A stretch of DNA of 28,770 bases from Candidatus Caldarchaeum sp. (GCA_025058435.1 JANXEM010000008.1:1-28770); one strand, 5' to 3'; positions 21,973-28,770 are shown, numbered from the stretch's first letter. Translations and numbers: made by a program. Notes: generated by a model from the sequence alone, not told the origin.

Positions 21973-23436
21973 ATGGAAACGACCAACGTCGACAAACCAG
22001 TTTTTTTAACCGGCCACTCCGTATTCGACCAGATTTTCTACCTGAGACGCGGTATGACCGTTCTTCTTTCGGACGAAACTTTCAGCGAAGGCCGTTCCTT
22101 TCTCCGCGTGCTCCTGAAAAACCACCGTTCAGCCGTGTATGAACTCGTTTCGGCCCGGTTTCATCTTACAGAATCCAACCAGTATTCGGTTCCTATCGAA
22201 TCGCTGCAAGACCTTTCCATCAACGTCAACCAGAAAAGAAGAACCGAAAAGGGGAAAATCTTCATACATCTTTATCTGCCCGAACTACTCATTCGCCACA
22301 ATCCCGAAGAAGTCCTCAAAGTCATGGAGCTATGGCAGAAAGATGTCCTGAACGCGGGCAACATCGAGTTCTATATCCTTCCACGCAACACATTCGCCGA
22401 TTTCGAAAGAAAAGCACGGGCCATAGTCGACGCCGTAATCGACATTCAGGTTGTGAAACAAGAAGCCCGGTTTCTCTACTACTTCACTCCGATGAGGTCC
22501 TGTTCGCCGAGACATCATCTCAAAAGCGTCCAGTTCGAAATTTCTAATTCTAAACTGCTTATTGACTGGGAGGGCGTTCTCGTCGAGTCGCTTCCCTCCA
22601 GAATCGTGACCGCGAGCGACATCAGGAAGAAGATCGAGACAAAAGAGAAGGAGATGGTTTTGAAAGTTAACCACATCGAATCCGACGTCCTGACCATCAA
22701 CGACTACGTTCTTCTCACGAGCTTGGATGGCATGCCGTTGTCGACGGTCAAGGTGCTGTACCCCGACAGATGGCCTGATGTGGAGGAGAAGATTACCCAG
22801 TGGGTTGTGAACGGAGTACTGAGCTTTGACGAAACTAAGCCCGAGAAAGAATACAAAATCCGAAAAGGCCTGAAGTTGAGGAATAGGCTGCTTCTCAGCG
22901 TTCCTACAAGGGTTGCGTTGTATTTGGTTTCGTTGTCGAAGGGTTTTTTGGGAAAACGTGTGAGAACCGTACCCTTAGACGCCCATCTGGCCGTGCTCGA
23001 AGCCATGAAAAACATCGTCGACATAGCTTCTGCCAAAAACCCTGAAATGAAAAGAGAGGCGAGGCTGGCGACGAGATACTTCGGCGAATTGTCTGCGAGG
23101 AAGACCGCCCTCGAATACATCATGAGGCTCGAAGGAACTCCCTATACAAACTTCCGACTGGAGGACGCTCCGAAACTGGTGGCCATCACTTTAAAAGCGG
23201 GCTGGGGGCTGGACGTCAAGTTTCTCTCCGCAGAAAAAGATAGCTGGCTTTTTGAAATCGAAAAATGTCATCTCTGTGAAGACGTACATAGCGATGAGCC
23301 GTTTTGCGACAAGTTTGTGTCGAGTGTTGTTTCGGGTGTTTTGGGTGTCTGTTTGAAAAGGCGGGTCGAATGTCATGAGATAACATGCAGGGCCATGGGG
23401 TCTGACAAATGCAGTTTTAGGGCGTTTCTGGTCTAA
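21973..23436 (+). CDS. Degenerate KaiC/RecA-like protein with C-terminal V4R domain
   Basis: The C-terminal ~110 residues fit a V4R domain, a small-molecule-binding module linked to aromatic or hydrocarbon sensing. Its cysteine pattern runs EKCHLCEDV, FCDKF, a glycine-rich GVLGVCLKRR, then ECHEITCRAMGSDKCSF. The N-terminal ~210 residues look like a RecA/KaiC fold that has lost its P-loop: where Walker A should be there is LLSDETFSEGRSF. The segments SLQDLSINVNQ and IFIHLYLPELLIRH fit this layout. A helical and winged-helix-like middle (ITQWVVNGVLSFDETKP) joins the two parts. The 487-residue protein cannot be an ordinary ATPase. It may be a sensor or scaffold working with the intact KaiC-like ATPase at 25492-26244. 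Function is inference. The start follows a TATA box. Confidence 0.65.
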   Translation: METTNVDKPVFLTGHSVFDQIFYLRRGMTVLLSDETFSEGRSFLRVLLKNHRSAVYELVSARFHLTESNQYSVPIESLQDLSINVNQKRRTEKGKIFIHLYLPELLIRHNPEEVLKVMELWQKDVLNAGNIEFYILPRNTFADFERKARAIVDAVIDIQVVKQEARFLYYFTPMRSCSPRHHLKSVQFEISNSKLLIDWEGVLVESLPSRIVTASDIRKKIETKEKEMVLKVNHIESDVLTINDYVLLTSLDGMPLSTVKVLYPDRWPDVEEKITQWVVNGVLSFDETKPEKEYKIRKGLKLRNRLLLSVPTRVALYLVSLSKGFLGKRVRTVPLDAHLAVLEAMKNIVDIASAKNPEMKREARLATRYFGELSARKTALEYIMRLEGTPYTNFRLEDAPKLVAITLKAGWGLDVKFLSAEKDSWLFEIEKCHLCEDVHSDEPFCDKFVSSVVSGVLGVCLKRRVECHEITCRAMGSDKCSFRAFLV

Positions 23437-23454
23437 GGCTGGAGACGTAAGGTT

Positions 23455-24306
23455 TTGAAGCCGTCGAAATGGGAGCGGATAAAGGGGATTGCGGCTCTGC
23501 CGAAATCATACTTCTCCCTCATTACCTCGCCTTTGATTGCTTCATCGACGGTCTATGTAGTGACGGGCGGCGTCGTCGAAAAAACCGTTTTACTCGGCTT
23601 GTTTTTCTTTCTTTCGACGGCTTTTCTAAACTCTTTCAACAACTTAATGGATATCAGGCCCGACCGCGTGACGAAGCAAAATTTCCCTCTTCCAAGCGGT
23701 TTGGTAAAAGTCAGGGAGGCTGCTTTATTCTCGGCGGCCTTGTTTTCCGCGGCCTTCTTCCTCGCTACCACCAGTTCAACACGATTCACGACAACGAGCT
23801 ATGTTCTACTTTTCAATCTTTTGTTAGCGTTTCTCTATTCAGCGCCGGTAATCAGGCTCAAAAGATATCCCGTCGTCAAGGCCACGGTGTTGATAGCACA
23901 CACCGTTTTCCTACCCATGGCCGCGGCTGCGACGGCCGTCAACCGAGACATAACGTCGTACCTACCGGTCGCGGCTCCCGTTTACCTGATGGGCCTCGCC
24001 ATCCACACCATCCAAGACATCGGAGACGTGGCGGGCGATAGGCTGGTCGGCGACAAAACCTTTCCCATCCTGTTTGGAGTTAGGCGTTCGTTGATAATTG
24101 TCTTGGCCCTGCTTCTTGGGGCAAGTGTTTTCGCTTGGTCTGTATCAGGCAGTTTGCGATTTCCCGTCATGTTTGGTTTAGTCTCGATGGGTCTACTCGT
24201 GTCCACGTTGTTCCTTCGTCCCGGTCGTTGGAAGCCGGTGTTCTGGGGTTGTTCGTTTTTGTCTTTTTTTGTGTTAATGCTGCTGTTGGTCGAAACCTTT
24301 AGATGA
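23455..24306 (+). CDS. UbiA-type prenyltransferase
   Basis: UbiA enzymes join an isoprenoid diphosphate to an acceptor inside the membrane. Examples are menaquinone precursors, ubiquinone precursors and archaeal ether lipids. The 283-residue protein has about eight membrane helices and both aspartate-rich motifs. The first is FNNLMDIRPDRVTKQNFPLP (around residues 63-82) and the second is IQDIGDVAGDRLVGDKTFPI (around 188-207). These hold the magnesium that binds the diphosphate. A TTG start with GGAG ten bases upstream is used, 18 bp after the V4R gene, so the two are probably in one operon. Its end overlaps the convergent isoprenoid-synthase-like gene by 8 bp. The UbiE-like neighbour makes a quinone pathway likely, but digeranylgeranylglyceryl phosphate synthase-like activity is not excluded. 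Confidence 0.92.
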   Translation: MKPSKWERIKGIAALPKSYFSLITSPLIASSTVYVVTGGVVEKTVLLGLFFFLSTAFLNSFNNLMDIRPDRVTKQNFPLPSGLVKVREAALFSAALFSAAFFLATTSSTRFTTTSYVLLFNLLLAFLYSAPVIRLKRYPVVKATVLIAHTVFLPMAAAATAVNRDITSYLPVAAPVYLMGLAIHTIQDIGDVAGDRLVGDKTFPILFGVRRSLIIVLALLLGASVFAWSVSGSLRFPVMFGLVSMGLLVSTLFLRPGRWKPVFWGCSFLSFFVLMLLLVETFR

Positions 24307-25459
24307 GTTGCGAATAGCCCATCAGCTCCTTCGGGACACGGGCCACCAAGAAGTCGAGGAAATGACTGGGGTTCTTTGATTTGAAAAACCATTTCCGAAC
24401 CGTGAAGAACCGGAAGACGTTCATCGATGCGAGCAAGCTTTCTTGGTTAAACGCCAAGTATTTCGATGCATGACGGAGATATTCAATTCCGAGAAGGTAG
24501 TGAAGGTCTCCAAGACGTATAGTGTATCTTTTGAGGAGGTCGTTTGTCAGCGATTCTTCGGGGTTTGCGATGATTCCCAAGTCTTTCCCAAGGTAGACGA
24601 CGCTGTTCCAGATGCCAAGTTTCAGGTCTACTTCGAGGTCTGCGACGTCGTCGTAGTAGTTGGAGGATTTGAAGACGTAGTCGAAGCCTTTCCGGATGTA
24701 TTCGAAACCCTTGTAATCGAGCTCGGTTTTTTCGCTGATGTGCTCGAGCATGCAGAGGTCAAGCCCAACCCAAACTCTTCCGACGCCTTTCTCGTTCATG
24801 TTCTTTAGATAGTCGTGAATCGTCAGTTTGTCCCTAACTGCTTCATTCTGCTGTCGAAAAGTCGCGTTCTGCCCCGAAATATACAGCTCGAAGTCTTTGA
24901 AGAACGAATTGCGGATGACGGATGCTGTGTTGGTTTTTTTGTTAAGCCATTTGTTGACGAGTGCTGCAAGGGCTATGCAGGAATTTTCCGCTCTTCCTAC
25001 GAAGTCGGTGTATTCTGCCGCGACGTATTGTCCGCGTGTGACTGCGTTCAGCTGTCGCTGAAGGGATGCTTCAGCTTGCTCTGTGCTGTGAAACGTGTCG
25101 TTAATGTTGTCGAGAACTTTGATGCTAAGTATCAGCGCCATCTTCGCCAAAACCGTCGAAAATATCTCGCTCCGAGACGCTTTCTTTTCCAGTAGCGGAT
25201 ACGCGGAAATCGTCGCCATGTAGGCCGAATACGGAAGGTATTTCTTTTTCATGACGCCGAATTGGAGCATTTCATCGTAGCCGGCTACATGTTTGCTTTG
25301 GAGCATGGTGTGCATGCTTTTCTCGAAATAGGTCGACGCCTCCCAGATTATCGAAAGCATGTTTTTGAGGTTGTTTTTGTCGCCGGCGATGTATCGTAGC
25401 AGGGCGAGTCCAGCTGCTTTGGTAAAATAGTCTAACCCCTCCCCCCTATTTTGGTTCAC
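24299..25459 (-). CDS. Class I isoprenoid-synthase-like helical protein with altered aspartate motifs
   Basis: This 386-residue, almost all-helical protein has two aspartate clusters about 150 residues apart. One is LDNINDTFHS (residues about 116-125). The other is YYDDVADLEVDLKLG (about 268-282), followed by NSVVYLG. The spacing and helical context resemble the DDxxD and NSE/DTE magnesium motifs of class I isoprenoid synthases, but neither matches the standard form exactly. It could therefore be a prenyl-chain-handling or terpene-cyclising enzyme, or a relic of one. The UbiA gene it overlaps by 8 bp supports an isoprenoid role. The GTG at 25459 is used, with a TATA box at 25491-25500. There is no membrane helix or signal peptide. 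The family call is inference. Confidence 0.55.
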   Translation of the reverse strand: MNQNRGEGLDYFTKAAGLALLRYIAGDKNNLKNMLSIIWEASTYFEKSMHTMLQSKHVAGYDEMLQFGVMKKKYLPYSAYMATISAYPLLEKKASRSEIFSTVLAKMALILSIKVLDNINDTFHSTEQAEASLQRQLNAVTRGQYVAAEYTDFVGRAENSCIALAALVNKWLNKKTNTASVIRNSFFKDFELYISGQNATFRQQNEAVRDKLTIHDYLKNMNEKGVGRVWVGLDLCMLEHISEKTELDYKGFEYIRKGFDYVFKSSNYYDDVADLEVDLKLGIWNSVVYLGKDLGIIANPEESLTNDLLKRYTIRLGDLHYLLGIEYLRHASKYLAFNQESLLASMNVFRFFTVRKWFFKSKNPSHFLDFLVARVPKELMGYSQLI

Positions 25460-25490
25460 GGAAGGAGGAGTTCGTCAGTTCAATTAAGGA

Positions 25491-25500
25491 TTTATATAAC
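25491..25500 (-). promoter_or_regulatory. TATA box of the isoprenoid-synthase-like gene
   Basis: The minus strand reads GTTATATAAA about 36 bp upstream of the GTG, giving a leader of about nine bases. It overlaps the stop codon of the KaiC-like gene (25492-25494). Confidence 0.7.
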
Positions 25501-26244
25501 TTTCTCGGTTGGAAATACTTCCAGCCCTCCCTGCGTAAACCGGTATGGATGCGGTTCGACGTTGTGGTTGACCCCTCTCATCTTCTCCACTTGGATTGAC
25601 CTGACGACGGCTGAATTTTTGCCCTGTTTCCTCAATATGATCACGCCGTCTGCGAGGAATTCTTCAAACTGGTAGGGCCTGTCCATTCCGCTGACGCGTA
25701 GCTCGGTCAGAAGGATGGTCGTGCAATCGAGCGGTGTGATTCCTTCCAAAAGCTCCATGAAAGCGGCTCTTCTTTCGGCGCCCCTTGGATACTGGATGAA
25801 GAAGGAAGTCAGAGAGTCTATGACGAGTCTTTTTGCGTTTATGTTGCGGACGTGGTTCGTGACGGCTGCGATGAGGGCCGCAAGTGAAAAATCTTTTTTG
25901 CCGATTGATATGCCGCCGAGCTTAACCTCTCCGGGTATCATTCGGATTGGCGATGCATCAACTATCGATAGGCTACCTCTGTCGAGAAACTGGGTCAAAT
26001 CGATGCCGAGGTTGAGGACGTTTCGCAACACGCTCTCCGGTCTTTCATCCAAGGTGACGTAGACGCCGTTTTCGCCGTTGAGACATCCGTGATAGAGAAA
26101 CTGAAGGCCGAAAGTTGTTTTTCCTGACCCGGGCGACCCCATCACGACGATGTTGAAGCCGGAGGGAAAACCTTTGTTTTCTAAAAGGGCGTCCAACCCC
26201 ATAATCCCCGTGGCGACAAACTGTAGCCGACCCGACTTATTCAC
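25492..26244 (-). CDS. KaiC-like RecA-superfamily ATPase, single domain
   Basis: This 250-residue protein is a single KaiC domain, related to the circadian clock ATPase but common in archaea in other roles. It has TGIMGLDALLENKGFPSGFN and Walker A GSPGSGKTTFGLQFL (about residues 36-50). The catalytic glutamate lies in YVTLDERPESV, Walker B is RLVIDSLTSFF (about 139-149), and a C-terminal strand is EKMRGVNHNVEPHPYRF. All ATPase motifs look intact. Archaeal single-domain KaiC proteins are thought to act in signalling or as assembly factors, and the partner here is unknown. The GTG at 26244 has a TATA box 26 bp upstream. It is upstream of, and in the same direction as, the isoprenoid-synthase-like gene, and near a degenerate relative (21973-23436). 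Confidence 0.9.
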   Translation of the reverse strand: MNKSGRLQFVATGIMGLDALLENKGFPSGFNIVVMGSPGSGKTTFGLQFLYHGCLNGENGVYVTLDERPESVLRNVLNLGIDLTQFLDRGSLSIVDASPIRMIPGEVKLGGISIGKKDFSLAALIAAVTNHVRNINAKRLVIDSLTSFFIQYPRGAERRAAFMELLEGITPLDCTTILLTELRVSGMDRPYQFEEFLADGVIILRKQGKNSAVVRSIQVEKMRGVNHNVEPHPYRFTQGGLEVFPTEKVI

Positions 26245-26266
26245 GCCATGTATGGGATTTAAGAGG

Positions 26267-26274
26267 AATATAAA
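26267..26274 (-). promoter_or_regulatory. TATA box of the KaiC-like gene
   Basis: The minus strand reads TTTATATT, centred about 26 bp upstream of the GTG at 26244, so the mRNA is probably leaderless. Confidence 0.7.
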
Positions 26275-26285
26275 TTTGGCAATCC

Positions 26286-26291
26286 TTTAAT
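26286..26291 (+). promoter_or_regulatory. TATA element of the presenilin-homologue gene
   Basis: TTTAAT is centred about 28 bp upstream of the TTG at 26317. It is back to back with the promoter of the KaiC-like gene. Confidence 0.55.
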
Positions 26292-26316
26292 CTCAACGAA
26301 GCCGGCATAAACTGGG

Positions 26317-27135
26317 TTGCTCCGAACGCTTCATCTGGTTTATCCGGTTTTGGCTACTTTAGCGATGGCCGTGGTTTTCCAGTCCGTGGTAGAGGGCGTC
26401 ATGCTTCCGCAACCTCCGGTTACTCCGTTGGAGGAATCGGGCGGCGGGATCACGGAGCTGGTTTCGCCGACGCCATATTTGAACACGTTGACCGTTTTGG
26501 CGGTTGTTTTTGCAGGAAGTATGTTGATGATTGCTTTAATGAGATATAGGCGGGTTCTGAGGTTCTTTGTGATGGCGGTTCTTTTCATGACGTCTTTTGC
26601 CGTAACCTTTTTCTATGTTCTCCTCACTTTCGATGTCGACCTAAACGTCGTTTCGCTTCTGTCTGGCCTTTTGGGTCTGGCGGTGGTTTTAGGCGTTTTC
26701 TCCTCTAAAGAATATGTGAATGTTGTGGCGTCGGCCTATGTGGCTTCGTCATGCGGCGTCGTCTTCGGCTCCTCGATGCCGTTCTGGACTTCTCTTGTGC
26801 TGCTTGTGGCTATCGCGGTTTATGACTTTGTCGCGGTCTTCAAAGGCCATCTCAAAATGCTGGGCAAAATCGACATGAACGACGTAAAGGGGTTGGTCGT
26901 CAATTTCCAAGGGCTCAGTATAGGTCTCGGTGACCTCTTTTTCTACACGGTTCTTTTCAGCTTCGTGACGACGAACTTCGGCTGGCTTCCGGGCATGGCG
27001 TCGTTGGCTGGACTTGTGGCAGGCTATCTGCTCACTCTCAGGCTCGCGGAAAAGAGGCCCGTGTTCCCGGGCCTGCCGATAACAATCATGACAGCCCTCG
27101 CGATATCGCTCGCCGTCTACTTCCTTCTTCTGTAA
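26317..27135 (+). CDS. Presenilin/SPP-type intramembrane aspartyl protease (archaeal presenilin homologue)
   Basis: These proteases cut peptide bonds inside the membrane with two aspartates in adjacent helices. The 272-residue protein has about eight or nine hydrophobic helices. The first catalytic Asp lies in AIAVYDFVAVFKGH (D170, YD motif). The second lies in GLSIGLGDLFFYTVL (D206, GxGD motif). The substrate-binding PAL motif near the last helix reads PGLP here (VFPGLPITIM, about 250-258). The size matches archaeal presenilin homologues. A long loop between the first two helices holds a Pro/Gly-rich stretch. The TTG start follows a TATA element. The CitG-like gene begins two bases after its stop, so the pair is probably one operon. 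Confidence 0.9.
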   Translation: MLRTLHLVYPVLATLAMAVVFQSVVEGVMLPQPPVTPLEESGGGITELVSPTPYLNTLTVLAVVFAGSMLMIALMRYRRVLRFFVMAVLFMTSFAVTFFYVLLTFDVDLNVVSLLSGLLGLAVVLGVFSSKEYVNVVASAYVASSCGVVFGSSMPFWTSLVLLVAIAVYDFVAVFKGHLKMLGKIDMNDVKGLVVNFQGLSIGLGDLFFYTVLFSFVTTNFGWLPGMASLAGLVAGYLLTLRLAEKRPVFPGLPITIMTALAISLAVYFLLL

Positions 27136-27137
27136 CC

Positions 27138-28007
27138 ATGTATTCTCCCGAAGAAATCGCCCGATGCTGCACATCAGCTTTACTGCTTGAGCTCGCCACC
27201 ACCCCGAAGCCCGGGTTGGTCGACAGAAATTCGGCGCCAGAGCCTTATTCGCAGTTCATCGCATCCGCCGTATCCCTTCACCAACATTTCAGACAGGCCG
27301 CGGCCGGGGCTTCGGTCGGGAAAGTCGTTGTCCGCGCCGCGGAGGACATGATGAAAATACAGACCGGCGGAAACACCCATCTCGGAGCGCTCCTTCTTCT
27401 CACACCGTTGGCAAAAGCTGCCGCTCGAACCGAGAAATTTTCGGAACTGAGGCCTACGGTTCTAACTGTTTTAAAGAAGATGAACAGCGTTGACATGGCG
27501 CTGATTCTGCAGGCGGTTCGGGCTGTGAACCCGGGAGGGCTTGGACGCGTGGCCTTTCTCGACGTCAAATCACCGAGAACACGTAAAACCGTCCTCAAAA
27601 GGCGTCTATCTGTCATCGACGGCTTCACCCCCTACCGACGGATGGAGGTCGTAGCCCACGAATACACAACGGGATACAAGGCAAGTTTCGTGCACGGATA
27701 TCTATTTCTCAGAAGGAGGCTTCAACACGAGGACTGGAACACCGCCGGCGTAAACACTTTCCTCAACATCCTCAGCCATCTGCCCGACAGCCACATCTCC
27801 CGCAGGTTCGGGCCAGCGACCTCACGAATGATTTCACGGCTCGCCAAACGTGTCCTTGACTCCGGAGGATACACGACTGAGGAAGGCCGTAAAAACTACG
27901 AACAATTCGCGCAACGAATAAAAGCCGCAGGGTTCAAGCCGGCGGCCACGGCGGACCTTCTCGCCGTCTCCTACATGATTCTTCTGCTCAGCGGCTGGAG
28001 ACCTTGA
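27138..28007 (+). CDS. CitG/MdcB-like triphosphoribosyl-dephospho-CoA synthase family protein
   Basis: In bacteria CitG makes the prosthetic group precursor of citrate lyase from ATP and dephospho-CoA. The 289-residue protein shows the family motifs LLLELATTPKPGLVDRNS (about residues 16-33) and KIQTGGNTHLGALLLLTPLA (about 73-92), which form the nucleotide-binding site of the helical fold. Many archaea encode such a protein without citrate or malonate lyase, so another phosphoribosyl-transfer reaction is likely. No lyase gene is in this window. It starts two bases after the presenilin-like gene and should be co-transcribed with it. It converges on the small membrane protein gene with a 12-bp gap. 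Confidence 0.85.
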   Translation: MYSPEEIARCCTSALLLELATTPKPGLVDRNSAPEPYSQFIASAVSLHQHFRQAAAGASVGKVVVRAAEDMMKIQTGGNTHLGALLLLTPLAKAAARTEKFSELRPTVLTVLKKMNSVDMALILQAVRAVNPGGLGRVAFLDVKSPRTRKTVLKRRLSVIDGFTPYRRMEVVAHEYTTGYKASFVHGYLFLRRRLQHEDWNTAGVNTFLNILSHLPDSHISRRFGPATSRMISRLAKRVLDSGGYTTEEGRKNYEQFAQRIKAAGFKPAATADLLAVSYMILLLSGWRP

Positions 28008-28019
28008 CCGTAGGGTGTG

Positions 28020-28310
28020 TTAGGCTCGGGACAGGTAGATGAATATCGTGAAGCCGGCGAACCCGATGACGTTTAGCATCAGAAGCGGCGTGGCGATGTG
28101 GACATGTTCAGAAAGTGAGAGGGACATCATGTAGAAGACGTAGGCGGCGTAGAGGTGCTGAACGAGGAAGACAGCGGTTAGGGCCACGAGAGCGTTGGTG
28201 AATTTGGTCCGCGCAAGCTTCCGAGTCAACAGGTAGTTGCGTAGGGAATAGAGCAGGCCTATCACTATCATCAGAGAGATGACGATGTTGGTTAGCCAGA
28301 ATGGGCCCAT
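28020..28310 (-). CDS. Small three-helix membrane protein, DUF7521-like
   Basis: This 96-residue protein has about three membrane helices (WLTNIVISLMIVIGLLYSL, then FTNALVALTAVFLVQHLYAA, then MLNVIGFAGFTIFIYL) and no soluble domain. Its start overlaps the 3' end of the ArsR-type regulator gene by 19 bp, so the two are transcribed and translated together. I recall archaeal pairs of an ArsR-like regulator and a small membrane protein named DUF7521, and this resembles them. Function is unknown. The protein may be the target or partner of the regulator, for example in membrane or metal stress sensing, but that is inference. Confidence 0.7.
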   Translation of the reverse strand: MGPFWLTNIVISLMIVIGLLYSLRNYLLTRKLARTKFTNALVALTAVFLVQHLYAAYVFYMMSLSLSEHVHIATPLLMLNVIGFAGFTIFIYLSRA

Positions 28311-28618
28311 TTGACACGCGCCCTTGCTCTGAAGGCTTCTTCGATGATTGAATCGAGGATGTCCATGTTCTCCAACACGATGGGTGCAAGACGGTATTTG
28401 ACGTCGTACTTACCCTCGTCGGCTTCCACAAATCTGTTTTCGAGCAAAATTTCAAGATGGTGCTGGATGGTTTTGTAGTTGAGACGGAGTGATGCGGCGA
28501 TTCTGTTGGCGTTCGCGGGACCGTCGCGGAGCTTCATCAATATCAGAAGACGAGTAGGCCCTCCACGCGTGCCCGACAACACCCACCAGAAAAGCCTCCT
28601 TATCGGCCTGTCAGCCAA
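28292..28618 (-). CDS. ArsR-type winged-helix transcriptional regulator
   Basis: This 108-residue protein is little more than a winged helix. TRLLILMKLRDGPANANRIA is followed by the recognition helix region LRLNYKTIQHHLEILLENRF and a wing (EADEGKYDVKYRLA). A C-terminal helix for dimerisation follows. The YKTIQHHLEIL stretch is typical of archaeal ArsR-like regulators. No cysteine metal-binding motif is visible, so it is probably not an arsenic sensor. A TTG at 28618 is used, with a TATA-like element at 28645-28650. It overlaps the small membrane protein gene and lies just downstream of the cyclase-family gene in the same direction. Confidence 0.87.
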   Translation of the reverse strand: MADRPIRRLFWWVLSGTRGGPTRLLILMKLRDGPANANRIAASLRLNYKTIQHHLEILLENRFVEADEGKYDVKYRLAPIVLENMDILDSIIEEAFRARARVKWAHSG

Positions 28619-28644
28619 TTCACGTCAACAACGAGGGGTCGTCT

Positions 28645-28650
28645 CTTAAG
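28645..28650 (-). promoter_or_regulatory. TATA-like element overlapping the cyclase stop codon
   Basis: The minus strand reads CTTAAG about 29 bp upstream of the TTG at 28618. It includes the TAA that ends the cyclase-family gene. Confidence 0.4.
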
Positions 28651-28770
28651 GTTTTCCCTGATTCACCAAAGCGAAGGGCCTCACCAAAGAGCCCGTCCCA
28701 CCGACGATTTTCAGCGGCGAAACCACCAGAACCGACGTGTAGGCCTTGTCCTTGGCGAGTTCTTCGAGGT
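28646..28770 (-). CDS. Cyclase family protein (kynurenine formamidase-like), 3' end only
   Basis: The last ~40 codons of a minus-strand gene enter the window and stop at 28646-28648. The residues VLVVSPLKIVGGTGSLVRPF, followed by ALVNQGKP, match the C-terminal end of the cyclase superfamily. These are metal-dependent hydrolases that include kynurenine formamidase and usually end with a PLKIxGGTGSPVRxxAL segment. The catalytic His/Asp motif lies outside the window, so substrate and activity cannot be judged. Confidence 0.8.
   Translation of the reverse strand, partial: LEELAKDKAYTSVLVVSPLKIVGGTGSLVRPFALVNQGKP

Noticed and set aside
25438..25448. G-rich stretch on the minus strand as a ribosome binding site
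   Set aside because: It lies downstream of the GTG start of the isoprenoid-synthase-like gene and inside its coding region, with no start codon at suitable distance that keeps the frame.
1..28770. Possible tRNA genes, CRISPR arrays, insertion sequences or integration sites
   Set aside because: Intergenic gaps are too short for most of these, and no cloverleaf, repeat-spacer pattern, transposase or direct repeat pair was seen by eye.

Overview
The window is protein-coding archaeal DNA. The lineage markers are an archaeal-type ThrRS editing domain, NAC, Spt5, SecE, aL10 and aL12, aEF1B, a presenilin-like protease, a TrmB regulator and TATA promoters. The combination (UbiE/UbiA-type enzymes, MobA/MobB, Dps-like ferritin, translation genes next to alaS) suggests a member of the Thermoproteota/TACK group, perhaps near Aigarchaeota or Thaumarchaeota. 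The taxon is inference. I see no tRNA, rRNA, CRISPR array, insertion sequence or phage gene, and no gene-free stretch longer than about 110 bp.

Layout: (1) 1-4.7 kb: 5' part of thrS and an SppA-type peptidase (both minus), then a Dps-like ferritin and an HflX-PUA-NAC group (plus). (2) 4.7-6.3 kb: an unusual regulator in which an ArsR-type winged helix is joined to an ATP-cone and a degenerate anaerobic ribonucleotide reductase body. (3) 6.3-10.5 kb: ornithine carbamoyltransferase, then secE-spt5-L11-L1-L10. The Spt5 protein carries a beta-rich domain of about 150 residues inside its NGN domain. (4) 10.5-15.9 kb, minus strand: alaS, a two-gene ABC transporter and L12, which is separated from L10. 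(5) 16-21 kb: DUF763 protein, aEF1B, mobA-mobB, a small membrane protein overlapping rpiA, a DUF996 membrane protein and a TrmB regulator. (6) 21.2-26.3 kb: UbiE-like methyltransferase, a KaiC-like/V4R protein, UbiA prenyltransferase, a class I isoprenoid-synthase-like protein and an intact KaiC-like ATPase, which may form an isoprenoid or quinone module with its own sensors. (7) 26.3-28.8 kb: presenilin homologue, CitG-like protein, an ArsR regulator with a small membrane protein, and the 3' end of a cyclase-family gene.

Expression signals are compact. Many genes have an A/T-rich TATA element centred 25-31 bp upstream of the start codon, which implies leaderless mRNAs, often beginning with TTG or GTG. 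Several of these elements overlap the stop codon of the neighbouring gene. Genes inside operons overlap or carry Shine-Dalgarno-like motifs.

The two strongest leads for undescribed biology are the domain-inserted Spt5 (7535-8419) and the reductase-derived regulator (4671-6251).
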